NCBI GenBank assembly: GCA_937916355.1
Contig: CALFTM010000059.1
Location: 1-64,000, forward strand
DNA from: an uncultured Bacteroidales bacterium
Lineage (GTDB): Bacteria > Bacteroidota > Bacteroidia > Bacteroidales > Paludibacteraceae
DNA length: 64,000 bases
Direction of reading: 5' to 3'
A program made the translations under genes and the position numbers. Shown piece after piece: positions 19,419 to 28,844 of this stretch. The notes under the pieces are model-generated. The model ran no database searches and had not been told where the DNA came from. It saw only the letters and a program-made list of their open reading frames with translations. Positions within the stretch are counted from its first letter, which is position 1, and each line of letters opens with the position of its first letter.

Positions 19419-19582
19419 GAGATTTTTTGCTGGCAATCAGCTAACTTTATTACACAAAAAATGAGTTGTCCGATTGACAAGTTATATGGTTGAAAAAATT
19501 CTCTGCTGTGCGAGTTTGTTACAAACCAACATGGCGTTTTAAAGTATAAATTTAATCTTTCATTAACATCTTAAATTAACCA
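19419..19582 (+). promoter_or_regulatory. Long 5' leader of the GH5 gene with a possible leader peptide
   Basis: The leader contains a short ORF at 19461-19493 (MSCPIDKLYG, 10 codons), a 5-bp hairpin TTGTC-CGATT-GACAA inside that ORF, and a near-perfect palindrome GTTTGTTACAAAC at 19514-19526. There is no T-run terminator. Regulation through the leader is possible but not shown. Confidence 0.35.
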
Positions 19583-21502
19583 ATGAAAAAACAGTTTTTC
19601 TTGATGATTTGTTCATGCCTAATGTGCATACAAGTCTTCGCATTTGACTATTCTAACGAGAATAGTAGTTTCAACAACAACTACGTTAAGGCTTGGGGGC
19701 GACTCAAACTCGTAGGCAACCAACTATGTTCTGAATCTGGAGAACCGGTGCAACTCCGCGGATGGAGTACCCATGGTAAAAATTGGCAAGGTGAATGCTT
19801 CAACGGGAAGGATGACTTCGAAGGAATGAAAAAGAAGGGCGCGAACATCGCTCGTATCGCCATGTACCTCATCGATGGAGGAAATGAGGATCTGGGCTGG
19901 GTAAAAAATTGTATCCAATGGACCAACGAATTGGGAATGTACTGCTTGGTCGATTGGCACATGCTGAAGCCGGGAGACCCTAATGATGGTGCCTACGGAA
20001 ACCCTTCAAACTTCTTCTCTCAACTCTCTTCTTGGGTAAGTCAAAACGGTTTCAAAAACGTATTGTACGAAATCTGTAACGAGCCAAACGAAAATTCGGT
20101 AGGTGACATCTACCGCCCGAATGTATGGTCTCAGATCAAAACGTACAGCGAAAAGGTGCTTCCGGCAATTGCCAAAGGCGACCCGGGAGCGGTGGTTCTC
20201 GTAGGAACTCCTCAATGGGACAAGGCGTTGGTATTCCCTATGGAAGATCCTATCAACACACATGGTCTTGACGTAATGTACACTTTCCACCACTATACTT
20301 GCGACCAACAACAGTTCCTCGGTCTTTTGTCGAGTGCGGCAGCATTCATCCCTGTATTCGTTTCTGAGTGGGGATTGTCTGCAGACAACGGAGGTGAGGA
20401 CGGACAAGTCTGCGAGGCAGGTGGCGACAACCTCATGAAGGTTTGCAACGGAGAAAATTTAGGAAACCAAAAAATCAGCTGGTGTAACTGGAGCTGGTCG
20501 GCAGACTTCAGAAGCTCTTCTGCTCTCCGTGGTTGCGGAAACTATAGCGAAGGTAATTTGACGCAATCTGGTAGCTACATCACCAGACAATTGCGCAAAG
20601 GAGATGTGTTCACCTCTTCTCAATCAACACCACTCGACCAAGCTCAACCTATCAAAGCAAGCGAGGATAGTTACATCGCCTTGGAAAAATACGACAAGGG
20701 AGGACAAAACAAGGCATTCTTCGAGTTTGACGACTCTTGGATTTTTGACATCAACGGAAGTTGCAACGCTGGTGGTGAAGCAAGAAAAGACGAGTGCGTC
20801 GATTTAGGAAAGACTGGAGACAACGAGCCTTTCTACTACAACCTTGGTTATGTTGTAGCAGGAGAGTGGGTGAAATATAGCGTTAATGTAGAAAAAGCAG
20901 GTGTCTACGAATTTGAGACCTACACCAACAACCACATCGACAATAATGTGATTGGAATCTGCGTGGATGGAGAAAATGCGATCGTGGATGAGACTGGTTC
21001 TGATTTCTACAAAGCGGTTCGCTTAAAGACAAGCGGTTCTGGTGATAAAGATGGTGGTTACGGCGACTGGGCTTGGACTACTCCTTACTCAGAATATGCG
21101 GGACAAAACAAGAAGTTCTTCATCCGATTCAAAAAGTCTGGCGTGCAAACGCTTGGAATCTCTTTCATGTCTTCATGTGCCGGACTCGGTTCATTGAAAT
21201 TCAAAGCGATTGAAGAGCCGAATGACGAACCAGAAGATCCAAACGGAACTTCTGCGATAAGCGTGTTCTCTGAAGCTGGAGAGTTCATCATCTGGCCTAA
21301 CCCATCAAAGGGAGGTGAGTTTAACATCAATTTGAGCGAATCTGCCAACGTAGCCATCTACGGAACGATCGGAAATTGCATTTACAACGAAACTCTTCCT
21401 GAAGGAGAAAGCAAAATCAACGTTTCCGCTCCTGCTGGAAACTACATTTTGATGGTTAAATCACAAAATAAGAGTTCTGTACAAAAACTAATCATCCAAT
21501 AA
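19583..21502 (+). CDS. T9SS-exported GH5 endoglucanase with CBM6-like module
   Basis: The 639-residue enzyme has a signal peptide (about 1-20) and a GH5 (cellulase family A) catalytic domain at about 35-335. YEICNEPNE gives the acid/base Glu167 and VFVSEWG the nucleophile Glu262; LRGWSTHG and DWHMLKPG are typical of GH5 subfamily 2 endo-beta-1,4-glucanases. A CBM6-like beta-sandwich (about 350-540, with VAGEWVKYSVNV) may bind cellulose or mixed glucan. The C-terminal 75 residues form a T9SS type A sorting domain (IIWPNPSKGG ... GNYILMVKSQNK). It should cut cellulose outside the cell, secreted or attached to the surface. Confidence 0.92.
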   Translation: MKKQFFLMICSCLMCIQVFAFDYSNENSSFNNNYVKAWGRLKLVGNQLCSESGEPVQLRGWSTHGKNWQGECFNGKDDFEGMKKKGANIARIAMYLIDGGNEDLGWVKNCIQWTNELGMYCLVDWHMLKPGDPNDGAYGNPSNFFSQLSSWVSQNGFKNVLYEICNEPNENSVGDIYRPNVWSQIKTYSEKVLPAIAKGDPGAVVLVGTPQWDKALVFPMEDPINTHGLDVMYTFHHYTCDQQQFLGLLSSAAAFIPVFVSEWGLSADNGGEDGQVCEAGGDNLMKVCNGENLGNQKISWCNWSWSADFRSSSALRGCGNYSEGNLTQSGSYITRQLRKGDVFTSSQSTPLDQAQPIKASEDSYIALEKYDKGGQNKAFFEFDDSWIFDINGSCNAGGEARKDECVDLGKTGDNEPFYYNLGYVVAGEWVKYSVNVEKAGVYEFETYTNNHIDNNVIGICVDGENAIVDETGSDFYKAVRLKTSGSGDKDGGYGDWAWTTPYSEYAGQNKKFFIRFKKSGVQTLGISFMSSCAGLGSLKFKAIEEPNDEPEDPNGTSAISVFSEAGEFIIWPNPSKGGEFNINLSESANVAIYGTIGNCIYNETLPEGESKINVSAPAGNYILMVKSQNKSSVQKLIIQ

Positions 21503-21517
21503 CATCCTTTAAGGATA

Positions 21518-21560
21518 CGAAAAAAGCGGGATTTCTCTTCTGAGATTTTCCGCTTTTTTT
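21518..21560. terminator. Bidirectional terminator between GH5 and the sensor kinase gene
   Basis: An AAAAAAGCGG stem pairs with CCGCTTTTTT around a longer loop. It has T-runs on both strands and lies between convergent genes. Confidence 0.85.
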
Positions 21561-21588
21561 TGTACTTTGTCCTCTGACTTTTAACTGC

Positions 21589-24500
21589 TCATGCTTTGTC
21601 CGTCTCCATCAACGGTACTTTGAAAAAGAAGGATGTCCCTTCTCCTACCGTAGTTTCAAAGCGGATGTCCCCACCAACTGCCACAAGTATATTTTTCACA
21701 ATTGCCAAACCTAAGCCCATTCCACTGGTCTTGGTAGTAAAATTCGGTTCAAAAACATTCTTTTGCACATCTTCTGGGATTCCACTTCCATTATCCTTTA
21801 CTTCGACACAAGCAAAACCATCTTCATTCTTATAAAAGACATTCACACGTCCTTTCCGTTCGGAAGGAATGGATTGAATGGCATTGCGGAACAAATTATT
21901 CAGTACTTGCAACATCTGTTTTTCATCCATCCAAACATACTCGCACTCATGTCCATTCAGATGCAAAGAGAACTCCACCTCTTCTGGGTTATTTCCAAAC
22001 AACTCTGTCGAAGAACGCAATTTCGCTATGACATCCAATTGCTTCGCCTTGGTCTCTGAGGCTTTGGCAAAGGAAGAAAATTCAGATGCGATATTAGCGA
22101 GATTATCAATCTGCTCGATCAGTAGCCGCGCTGTCTTGTTGAAATACTCCGGAAAACTATTCGGCTCCAACACCTGCTTCCGCATGCACTGCTGCACACT
22201 CAACTTCATTGGCGTGAGCGGATTTTTTATCTCATGTGCAATTCTCCTTGCCATTTCCCTCCAAGCGAACTCTCTCTCCGAACGCGCCATTTTTTGGGCA
22301 CTCTCCTCCAACTGGACAACCATCTTGTTATAACGCTCCACCAAATCACCAAACTCGTCCTGATAAGGATACTCTATCAACGTGTTGCGACCCGACAAAC
22401 GGATTTCTGCGAACCTGTCAGACAATAATCGCAACGGACGAGTGCTACGCTTGTGCAACAACCAAATGATGAACATCGAAATTAGGGATATGAACAAATA
22501 TGCGTCGATCACAAGAGCCAAAAGGTTGATCGTCTCACTCTTCACCTTTTCATAAGCTTTTTGTGATTGAATCTGAATATACCCGACATGTTCATTTTTC
22601 AGGTTGTACGCCTTCATATAGTGAGAATAGAAATCAACCTCGCCGACATGTTCTTTCAATATCAAATCCTGATAATTGCCAAACTTCATTTTAGGACATA
22701 TCAAATTAGACTGGCGACGATCCATCGCTATAAAAAGCGGACGTGAAGAGAATTTCAATTCTCCTCCACTGTCATACAACACGATATCCAAATGGAATTG
22801 ATTCGCCAATCTTTTCACTTCTGAATATAACTCTCCCGACACAACTGAAAAAACAGTTTCTCCTCCAGTAAGATTCTGGACAACATGCTGAATAATCAAC
22901 GATTTCTCTTTGAGTTCTGAAAAGCAATTCTTCTCCATCTGATTTTTAAAGAATGGGAAAGAGAGCATGATGAGAATCACAAATTCGACAATGGTTGGCA
23001 AAAGGAATGTCAGCTGCATTTGTGAAAAAATAGACTTCTTTTTGTTTAACAAACTTTTCCAGACAGAGTAGACGAAAAAATAGACAAGGGCGACCAACAG
23101 ATAACCTGTGAACAAATAGGTGACCAAAATTATACAGACAAAATTTTGCCTGTCAGGAACACTTACAACCGAAGCACTCACCCCTAAATCAAACTTATGG
23201 ACATAGTGAGTATGGGAATTGGCGTAAATCACATAGTCATATTTCCCACTTGTCTCCAACCATGCCATATAAATGGGGTAACGATATTCACCTTCCGAAA
23301 AACTCCGTTGTCCATCCAGATACTTCGCAACGGAGAAATAGGTGCGGTCTGATTTTTGAAGCGACTGTTCTAACAAACTGTACTGGTCATAAGAACTCTG
23401 CCGATAAAATTTCAAATACAATTTTTTTCCATTATACTCAAGAGTTCCTAAATAAGAGACCGCCAATTTCTCATTTTTATTGGCATAAAAACAGGAGTTT
23501 GGAATTTTCTTAAAATCCTTCTTCAAAACTTCTAAGTCGGGGAATGTTTTCTCTTCATAGTTGGGGAGTCTCAGGTAGAGCGTTCCTAATGAATCGCACA
23601 CCTGCAATTGCAAATCATATTTTCCAGAAAAGTATTCCACATAATTGAAATTGATGTAATCCAACAATTCTGTTTCATTCACCTTGGGTTCTGATACCAT
23701 CTTTGCGATAGAGGAGTCTGCCACCAACACTCGACTCCACGCTTTTAGTAGTTCCTCGGCAAAATCATCTTGATAAACGCAATTCTTCTTTCCGATCTCA
23801 CACGCCATCCTCTGATACTCTCTCTCATTCTTTTTTTCTGAATAATGGAAAGTTGTCCACACGATAAGGTTCGCAAATGTAAATGCGATCGGGGCTGTAA
23901 AAAGAAACAGATTGTATTCATAGTTGAGTTTATAAAGATCCACAAACAAAATAATCACCGTTCCGAAGAAAAACAAAATCAACTCTACCCACAGAGACTG
24001 TGAGAGAAAATACAACATGACAGAACCCGAAATGAGGATCTGGACCACCCATATTTTTTTTACATTGGATTTACTGGCATATAATTTCCTCACTAAATTC
24101 AAAACCACATAGTAGAGGTATGATAGGACAAACACCAGCAGAAGTGCCAAAATAGTGTTCCCTGAAATGTCTTGAATGAACGGGACTGCCACATTAACGC
24201 GCGGGTCTATTCCCACATCACACACCAGCAACACAAATAATAGCAACAACAGGGAAGTAAATATTTTACTAAAAAAGATCTTTTGCCACCTAAACCTACC
24301 CCCTCCAGCATCAGGGTCCAACCACGCATTTCGGAAGTTCCTCCACTTCCTTGACCAACCAACAAACCTCTCGTTCCTTCTATTCTTCCACGACAAAAAC
24401 CTATCTAAAATCAATGAGAGGGCAGACAATAAAGTCATACCCCAAAGGAGAGAGAGTATAATCACGGACACCCTACTTTCTGTCTTATAATGAGTATTTT

Positions 24501-25143
24501 TCAAAGAAAATAATCCTCTTCCTTCCCTGTCTTTTATGGTATAGGGTGCAAATTCCCCTCCTGTGGATTTGGATACCATCACGGAACCCGGAATGCCAAA
24601 CTGCTCCGCAAAATGGTTGCGTTCGTCACTTTCTGACGACAAGATTCTATCCTTTATTTTTATCAATGCAACACAACGGTACTCCCTACAAAAAGACTGG
24701 ATGACCACAACTGAAGCATTATCTGCATTATAAAAAAACTTCTTTTGGGATGGAAAACCCGAATTGTCGGAAATCGTCAAAGAATTATCTGTCCAATAGA
24801 CCAAATCTTCACCCCAATATACCTGAAATGTAATCTCTTGTTTCTTCGATTCTTCGTATATGCCACCTCGATATTCTATCGACTTTTTATCTTTTGCGAT
24901 AATTCTTGCACAAAAATCCTCCAGAATCTTTTCCGCATAAACCTCTTTTTCATGAAAGACTTCCTGTATGTGCTTTATATCTACATCTTTATAAATGGTA
25001 TAGGGCAACAAAAAAGTAGAAATCAAAGAGAGGAGAAAGATGAAACAAAAAAGAATAGATTTATAAAACAACGGTTTGTTTTGATATAATCGCCCAAACC
25101 CCTGCTTCACTTTTTTTTTCATATTTCTCACAAACTCCATCAT
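21589..25143 (-). CDS. Large multi-pass sensor histidine kinase, NtrY-like core
   Basis: This 1,184-residue membrane kinase has about ten hydrophobic segments. An N-terminal segment (about 29-48) is followed by an extracytoplasmic loop, a central multi-pass block (about 290-460), another loop, and further segments near 685-710, 725-750 and 875-895. A HAMP-like region (TRPLRLLSDRF) leads to the H-box REMARRIAHEIKNPLTP with His970, an N-box LNNLFRNAIQSIP, G1 DNGSGIPED and G2 GMGLGLAIVKN. HEIKNPLTPMK is the NtrY-type H-box. There is no receiver domain and no adjacent response regulator, so its partner must be elsewhere. The sensed signal is unknown. thiD lies 12 bp upstream. Confidence 0.88.
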   Translation of the reverse strand: MMEFVRNMKKKVKQGFGRLYQNKPLFYKSILFCFIFLLSLISTFLLPYTIYKDVDIKHIQEVFHEKEVYAEKILEDFCARIIAKDKKSIEYRGGIYEESKKQEITFQVYWGEDLVYWTDNSLTISDNSGFPSQKKFFYNADNASVVVIQSFCREYRCVALIKIKDRILSSESDERNHFAEQFGIPGSVMVSKSTGGEFAPYTIKDREGRGLFSLKNTHYKTESRVSVIILSLLWGMTLLSALSLILDRFLSWKNRRNERFVGWSRKWRNFRNAWLDPDAGGGRFRWQKIFFSKIFTSLLLLLFVLLVCDVGIDPRVNVAVPFIQDISGNTILALLLVFVLSYLYYVVLNLVRKLYASKSNVKKIWVVQILISGSVMLYFLSQSLWVELILFFFGTVIILFVDLYKLNYEYNLFLFTAPIAFTFANLIVWTTFHYSEKKNEREYQRMACEIGKKNCVYQDDFAEELLKAWSRVLVADSSIAKMVSEPKVNETELLDYINFNYVEYFSGKYDLQLQVCDSLGTLYLRLPNYEEKTFPDLEVLKKDFKKIPNSCFYANKNEKLAVSYLGTLEYNGKKLYLKFYRQSSYDQYSLLEQSLQKSDRTYFSVAKYLDGQRSFSEGEYRYPIYMAWLETSGKYDYVIYANSHTHYVHKFDLGVSASVVSVPDRQNFVCIILVTYLFTGYLLVALVYFFVYSVWKSLLNKKKSIFSQMQLTFLLPTIVEFVILIMLSFPFFKNQMEKNCFSELKEKSLIIQHVVQNLTGGETVFSVVSGELYSEVKRLANQFHLDIVLYDSGGELKFSSRPLFIAMDRRQSNLICPKMKFGNYQDLILKEHVGEVDFYSHYMKAYNLKNEHVGYIQIQSQKAYEKVKSETINLLALVIDAYLFISLISMFIIWLLHKRSTRPLRLLSDRFAEIRLSGRNTLIEYPYQDEFGDLVERYNKMVVQLEESAQKMARSEREFAWREMARRIAHEIKNPLTPMKLSVQQCMRKQVLEPNSFPEYFNKTARLLIEQIDNLANIASEFSSFAKASETKAKQLDVIAKLRSSTELFGNNPEEVEFSLHLNGHECEYVWMDEKQMLQVLNNLFRNAIQSIPSERKGRVNVFYKNEDGFACVEVKDNGSGIPEDVQKNVFEPNFTTKTSGMGLGLAIVKNILVAVGGDIRFETTVGEGTSFFFKVPLMETDKA

Positions 25144-25155
25144 TGCGGTTTTCTT

Positions 25156-25974
25156 TTATTCCCAATACTTCCAAAAATGATGAACAGGACCGAAACCTCC
25201 TCCTATCTTATAGTCTGCCCCCTTTTCTATTGCGGTGGCCAAATAGTCGTGCGCAAACTTCGCTGTTTCGCTCAAACTATAACCTAAAGCCAATCCTGAT
25301 GCCAGTGCCGAAGACAACGTACAACCTGTTCCATGCGTGTTGGCGGTCTCGATTCTATTAGAGGAGAGTGTCTCAATTTCGGAAGTCTCTGCGTTAAAGA
25401 AAACATCAGTCAATGTATTCTCCGTCAGATGCCCCGCCTTCAAGTAGATAGAAGTTCCATACTCCTTTGCCATACGAACCGCAACGTCCGGCAAATCTTC
25501 CTGTTTTGATATTTTACACCCAAACAGTATCTCCGCTTCAGGAATGTTCGGCGTGATAATTTTGGCAAGAGGCAACAGCTCGCGCCTCAACACATCAATC
25601 GCAGCATCGTCAATCAACTTATGTCCTGAGGTGGAAACCATAACCGGATCCAAAACAAAATTCTTCACTTCATATTTTCGAATCATTTTAGATACCACCC
25701 GTACGATTTCCGCAGAGAATAGCATACCTGTCTTAATGCTATCTACCCCGATGTCGCTCAATACGGCCTCCATCTGACCCTCAATCGCCTCTCCGGACAT
25801 TCCATGAACAGCACTCACACCCAAAGTGTTTTGTACTGTCACAGCGGTGATGGCAGTCGCCGCATAACAACCGCACGCTGAAATGGTCTTGATATCCGCC
25901 TGAATACCAGCACCTCCACCAGAATCACTTCCTGCAACGGATAGCACCCTCCGATATTTTCTTTTCTCCGTCAT
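25156..25974 (-). CDS. thiD: Hydroxymethylpyrimidine/phosphomethylpyrimidine kinase
   Basis: This 272-residue ribokinase-family enzyme phosphorylates HMP and HMP-P in thiamine synthesis. It shows SVAGSDSGGGAGIQADIKT, the KTGMLFSAEIV block, VLDPVMVSTSGHKL and the catalytic NTHGTGCTLSSALASGLALG near the C-terminus. No other thi genes and no TPP riboswitch are seen around it. It may be read with the downstream sensor kinase gene (12-bp gap). Confidence 0.95.
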   Translation of the reverse strand: MTEKRKYRRVLSVAGSDSGGGAGIQADIKTISACGCYAATAITAVTVQNTLGVSAVHGMSGEAIEGQMEAVLSDIGVDSIKTGMLFSAEIVRVVSKMIRKYEVKNFVLDPVMVSTSGHKLIDDAAIDVLRRELLPLAKIITPNIPEAEILFGCKISKQEDLPDVAVRMAKEYGTSIYLKAGHLTENTLTDVFFNAETSEIETLSSNRIETANTHGTGCTLSSALASGLALGYSLSETAKFAHDYLATAIEKGADYKIGGGFGPVHHFWKYWE

Positions 25975-25994
25975 TTCCTCTCTTTTTTACCAAC

Positions 25995-26021
25995 AAAGGC
26001 GAGCCAAGATGACCCGCCTTT
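25995..26021. terminator. Hairpin downstream of fabD operon, T-run on the plus side
   Basis: AAAGGCG and CGCCTTT form a 7-bp stem around a 13-nt loop. The T-run follows on the plus strand only, so its role as terminator for the minus-strand operon is weak. Confidence 0.35.
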
Positions 26022-26063
26022 TTATACAATCAGAACTCTTAAGGAGGGCTCTATCAGTTCCAT

Positions 26064-26127
26064 AAAGTTCGCCCCCCTGATTTATCCTTTCTTAATTATA
26101 AACGGTGAATTTATAGAAACCACTTTA
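26064..26127 (-). repeat. Copy 1 of a ~65-bp stop-abutting repeat
   Basis: The segment is closely similar to 31346-31412, including an exact GGTGAATTTATAGAA core, a shared TGATTTAT block and AGTTCGCC at the far end. It ends on the fabD stop codon, as the other copy ends on the ddh stop codon. Confidence 0.6.
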
Positions 26128-27018
26128 ATTCACACCATTGATGGAAATATCCTTATCAATCTCCTTAGATATTTTCTTTATCATACCCTGCAAAACCGCT
26201 CCCGGACCTACCTCTGTAAAGGAATCGGCTCCAGCAGCCGCCATGTTCTTCACAGACTGAGTCCATTTAACCGGAGCTGTCAACTGCTTAATCAGATTTG
26301 CCTTTATGACCTCTGGGTCGGTCTCTCCTTGTGTTGACACATTTTGGAAAACCGGACATTTTGGCGCATTGAACTTTGTCGACTGAATAGCAGCCTCCAA
26401 TTCGACTTTCGCAGGTTCCATCAACGGAGAGTGGAAAGCACCACCGACCACCAACTTCAAGGCACGACGCGCACCCGCTTCTGTCATCAATTCACAAGCT
26501 TTGTCGATCGCGGAGATTGTCCCTGAGATAACCAACTGACCCGGGCAATTATAATTTGCAGGGACAACAATGTCGCCTGAAATAGAAGCACAAATCTCTT
26601 CTACTTTCTCATCCGTCAATCCTAAAATCGCAGCCATTGTCGAAGGTTGTAATTCACAAGCTTTCTGCATAGCCATCGCTCGTTTTGACACCAAAACCAA
26701 ACCATCTTCAAAATCCACTGCACCAGATGCCACCAACGCAGAAAATTCACCCAAAGAGTGTCCCGCCACCATATCAGGCTGAAACTCATCACCCATATTC
26801 TTCGCCAAGAGAACTGAATGCAAAAACACAGCCGGCTGCGTAACTTTCGTCTGTTTCAAATCCTCTTCAGAACCTTCAAACATCACATCAGTTATGCGGA
26901 AACCAAGTATCTCATTGGCTTTTTCCAGCAAATCTTTCGCTATTGCACTATTGTCGTACAAATCTTTCGCCATTCCCGTAAACTGGGAACCCTGACCGGG
27001 GAAAACGAACGCTTTCAT
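26125..27018 (-). CDS. fabD: Malonyl-CoA:ACP transacylase
   Basis: The 297-residue enzyme loads malonate onto acyl carrier protein for fatty acid synthesis. It starts FVFPGQGSQFTGM, has the nucleophile Ser88 in GHSLGE, and the catalytic His in GGAFHSPLM. I chose the ATG at 27018 because the upstream in-frame start is a TTG and adds an atypical lysine-rich extension. It is the last gene of the DUF4783-nadC-nuclease-fabD series. Confidence 0.95.
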   Translation of the reverse strand: MKAFVFPGQGSQFTGMAKDLYDNSAIAKDLLEKANEILGFRITDVMFEGSEEDLKQTKVTQPAVFLHSVLLAKNMGDEFQPDMVAGHSLGEFSALVASGAVDFEDGLVLVSKRAMAMQKACELQPSTMAAILGLTDEKVEEICASISGDIVVPANYNCPGQLVISGTISAIDKACELMTEAGARRALKLVVGGAFHSPLMEPAKVELEAAIQSTKFNAPKCPVFQNVSTQGETDPEVIKANLIKQLTAPVKWTQSVKNMAAAGADSFTEVGPGAVLQGMIKKISKEIDKDISINGVN

Positions 27019-27048
27019 ATATTCTTTTTTTTTAGTATTTTTCAAATT

Positions 27049-27978
27049 TTAATTATAGGGATTGTCGTACTTAGGCCATTGACTGACATCAAATGTACCC
27101 TCCAAACGACCCTCCTCTGCATTGGAAAGATTGGTAAAGAAATCAATCCCTGTGACCTCCTCCACCTCATCAACCGTTGTCGCATACTTAAAATAGTCAC
27201 GACCTGCCCCCTCCTGCGGAATGATAAAGGCAATCATCTTCTCCTTTCCCTCATACGAAAAGTCATAGATAATCTTATAGAAACGTTTCGGAATCGTGAC
27301 ATGACCAGTCTTTTCCTGATCACGGCTATCCAAGTAGGTGATTTTCTCCAAACCTTTATCCGTCAGTACCGGACCGGTCACCACATAGACTCGGTTGAAG
27401 CGTTTTGCCCAGTAACGCACCTGCATCTCCAAATCATTCCAGCAGCCAGAATTGAACTTCTTCGTTTGGGGGGAAATGTTACTTGTGAAAAAACACTCCT
27501 TCATGGCTATGTAGTCGAATTTCATATCACCAGCCGGTGCTAAATGTCCTCTTGTGTAGCCACTGTTCTGATACTCATAAGGAGAGGCAGACTCAGTCTC
27601 TATGATAGGGTCTTTTATGAACGAAGATTGCCTTTTGGCGTTTCCATAGAGTTCTTCTCTTGTCAACTCATAAGCAACCCACTCCGCCTGTTCGTCCTCT
27701 TCTGAATAGGAGAGAGAATAATGCTCATGACGATACAACTTCCCCTTGTTACGGGAATGTGAACATATCGCATCCCCCCTACTCTTTTGCTGATTGTTAT
27801 TTTTATTTCCCGAAGAGGATTTTGGGGATTTCGGCGCATTATAAAACGAATTTACGGCAGATAGAGAATCAGAGGCTCCCCCCTGATCAGAGTGTCCCAC
27901 CTGCTCACCTGCACAGCTGATAAAAAGCAGAAGTGTAGAAACAACGCATCCGATGATATATAGCCTCAAGCTCCTCAT
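27049..27978 (-). CDS. DNA/RNA non-specific endonuclease lipoprotein
   Basis: This 309-residue protein has a lipoprotein signal peptide (LLLFISC, Cys22), a low-complexity Ser/Lys/Asn linker, and a NUC-family domain at about 85-300. The motif YTRGHLAPAGD carries the catalytic His of the DRGH box, with Thr in place of the usual Asp, and FTSNISPQ followed by FNSGCWNDLE carries the metal-binding Asn. It probably degrades DNA or RNA outside the inner membrane, for nutrition or defence against free DNA. Its ATG overlaps the nadC stop by 4 bp. Confidence 0.88.
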   Translation of the reverse strand: MRSLRLYIIGCVVSTLLLFISCAGEQVGHSDQGGASDSLSAVNSFYNAPKSPKSSSGNKNNNQQKSRGDAICSHSRNKGKLYRHEHYSLSYSEEDEQAEWVAYELTREELYGNAKRQSSFIKDPIIETESASPYEYQNSGYTRGHLAPAGDMKFDYIAMKECFFTSNISPQTKKFNSGCWNDLEMQVRYWAKRFNRVYVVTGPVLTDKGLEKITYLDSRDQEKTGHVTIPKRFYKIIYDFSYEGKEKMIAFIIPQEGAGRDYFKYATTVDEVEEVTGIDFFTNLSNAEEGRLEGTFDVSQWPKYDNPYN

Positions 27979-28826
27979 TTAACAGCCTTCAAACTCATAT
28001 CCAAACCTTTCACAGAATGTGTCAACGCACCCACAGAGATGAAGTCGACACCACACTCGGCATAATCTCTCAATGTATCGAACGTGATACCTCCGGAAGA
28101 TTCAGTCTCATATCGACCGGCAATTCTCTTCACCGCCTCTTTGGTATTAGCAGGAGTGAAGTTATCCAACATGATACGGTCGACACCACCGACCTTCAAC
28201 ACCTCTTCCAATTCATCAAAATTCCTAACTTCGATTTCTATCTTGAGATCTTTGTTTTTCTCCTTCAAATACTCTTTCGCACGAGTGATGGCATTTTCAA
28301 TTCCACCAGCGAAATCCACATGATTGTCTTTCAACAGAATCATATCAAAGAGTCCGATTCTGTGATTCACACCCCCACCGATCTTCACCGCCATCTTCTC
28401 CAACATACGTAAACCGGGAGTCGTCTTTCGAGTGTCCAGCACGCGAGTATGCAAACCTTCAAGACACTTAGCATAGCGATTTGTCTGTGTGGCGATTCCA
28501 CTCATACGTTGCATGATATTAAGCACCGTACGTTCCGTTTGAAGCAAAGCCTGCTCCTTTCCTGTAACATAAAATGCCACGTCCCCTTTTTTTACAGGTG
28601 TTCCATCTTGCAACAAGACCTCCACCTTCATTTCCGGGTCAAACTTATGGAATATACGTTTGGCGATTTCTACTCCGGCAAGGATTCCGTCCTCCTTAAT
28701 CAACAACTGAGCCTTACCTATTGTATCCGATGGAATACAACACAACGTGGTATGATCTCCATCTCCGATGTCCTCAGCAAAAGCCAAGTCCAACAAATCT
28801 TCTATCAATTCATTTTCGCTTTTCAT
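27975..28826 (-). CDS. nadC: Nicotinate-nucleotide pyrophosphorylase
   Basis: The 283-residue quinolinate phosphoribosyltransferase makes nicotinate mononucleotide in de novo NAD synthesis. Visible features are the N-terminal EDIGDGDHTT, LNIMQRMSGIAT, DTRKTTPGLR with substrate-binding residues, GGGVNHRIGLFDMILLKDNH, and the IMLDNF barrel strand. It is translationally coupled with the nuclease downstream and lies 18 bp from the DUF4783 gene upstream. nadA and nadB are not in the window. Confidence 0.95.
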   Translation of the reverse strand: MKSENELIEDLLDLAFAEDIGDGDHTTLCCIPSDTIGKAQLLIKEDGILAGVEIAKRIFHKFDPEMKVEVLLQDGTPVKKGDVAFYVTGKEQALLQTERTVLNIMQRMSGIATQTNRYAKCLEGLHTRVLDTRKTTPGLRMLEKMAVKIGGGVNHRIGLFDMILLKDNHVDFAGGIENAITRAKEYLKEKNKDLKIEIEVRNFDELEEVLKVGGVDRIMLDNFTPANTKEAVKRIAGRYETESSGGITFDTLRDYAECGVDFISVGALTHSVKGLDMSLKAVK

Positions 28827-28844
28827 CGCCTTTCAATTTTTTCG

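Noticed and set aside
25975..26124. TPP riboswitch before thiD
   Set aside because: The upstream region is short and shows no conserved CTGAGA or ACCTGA-type elements; only a simple hairpin is present.
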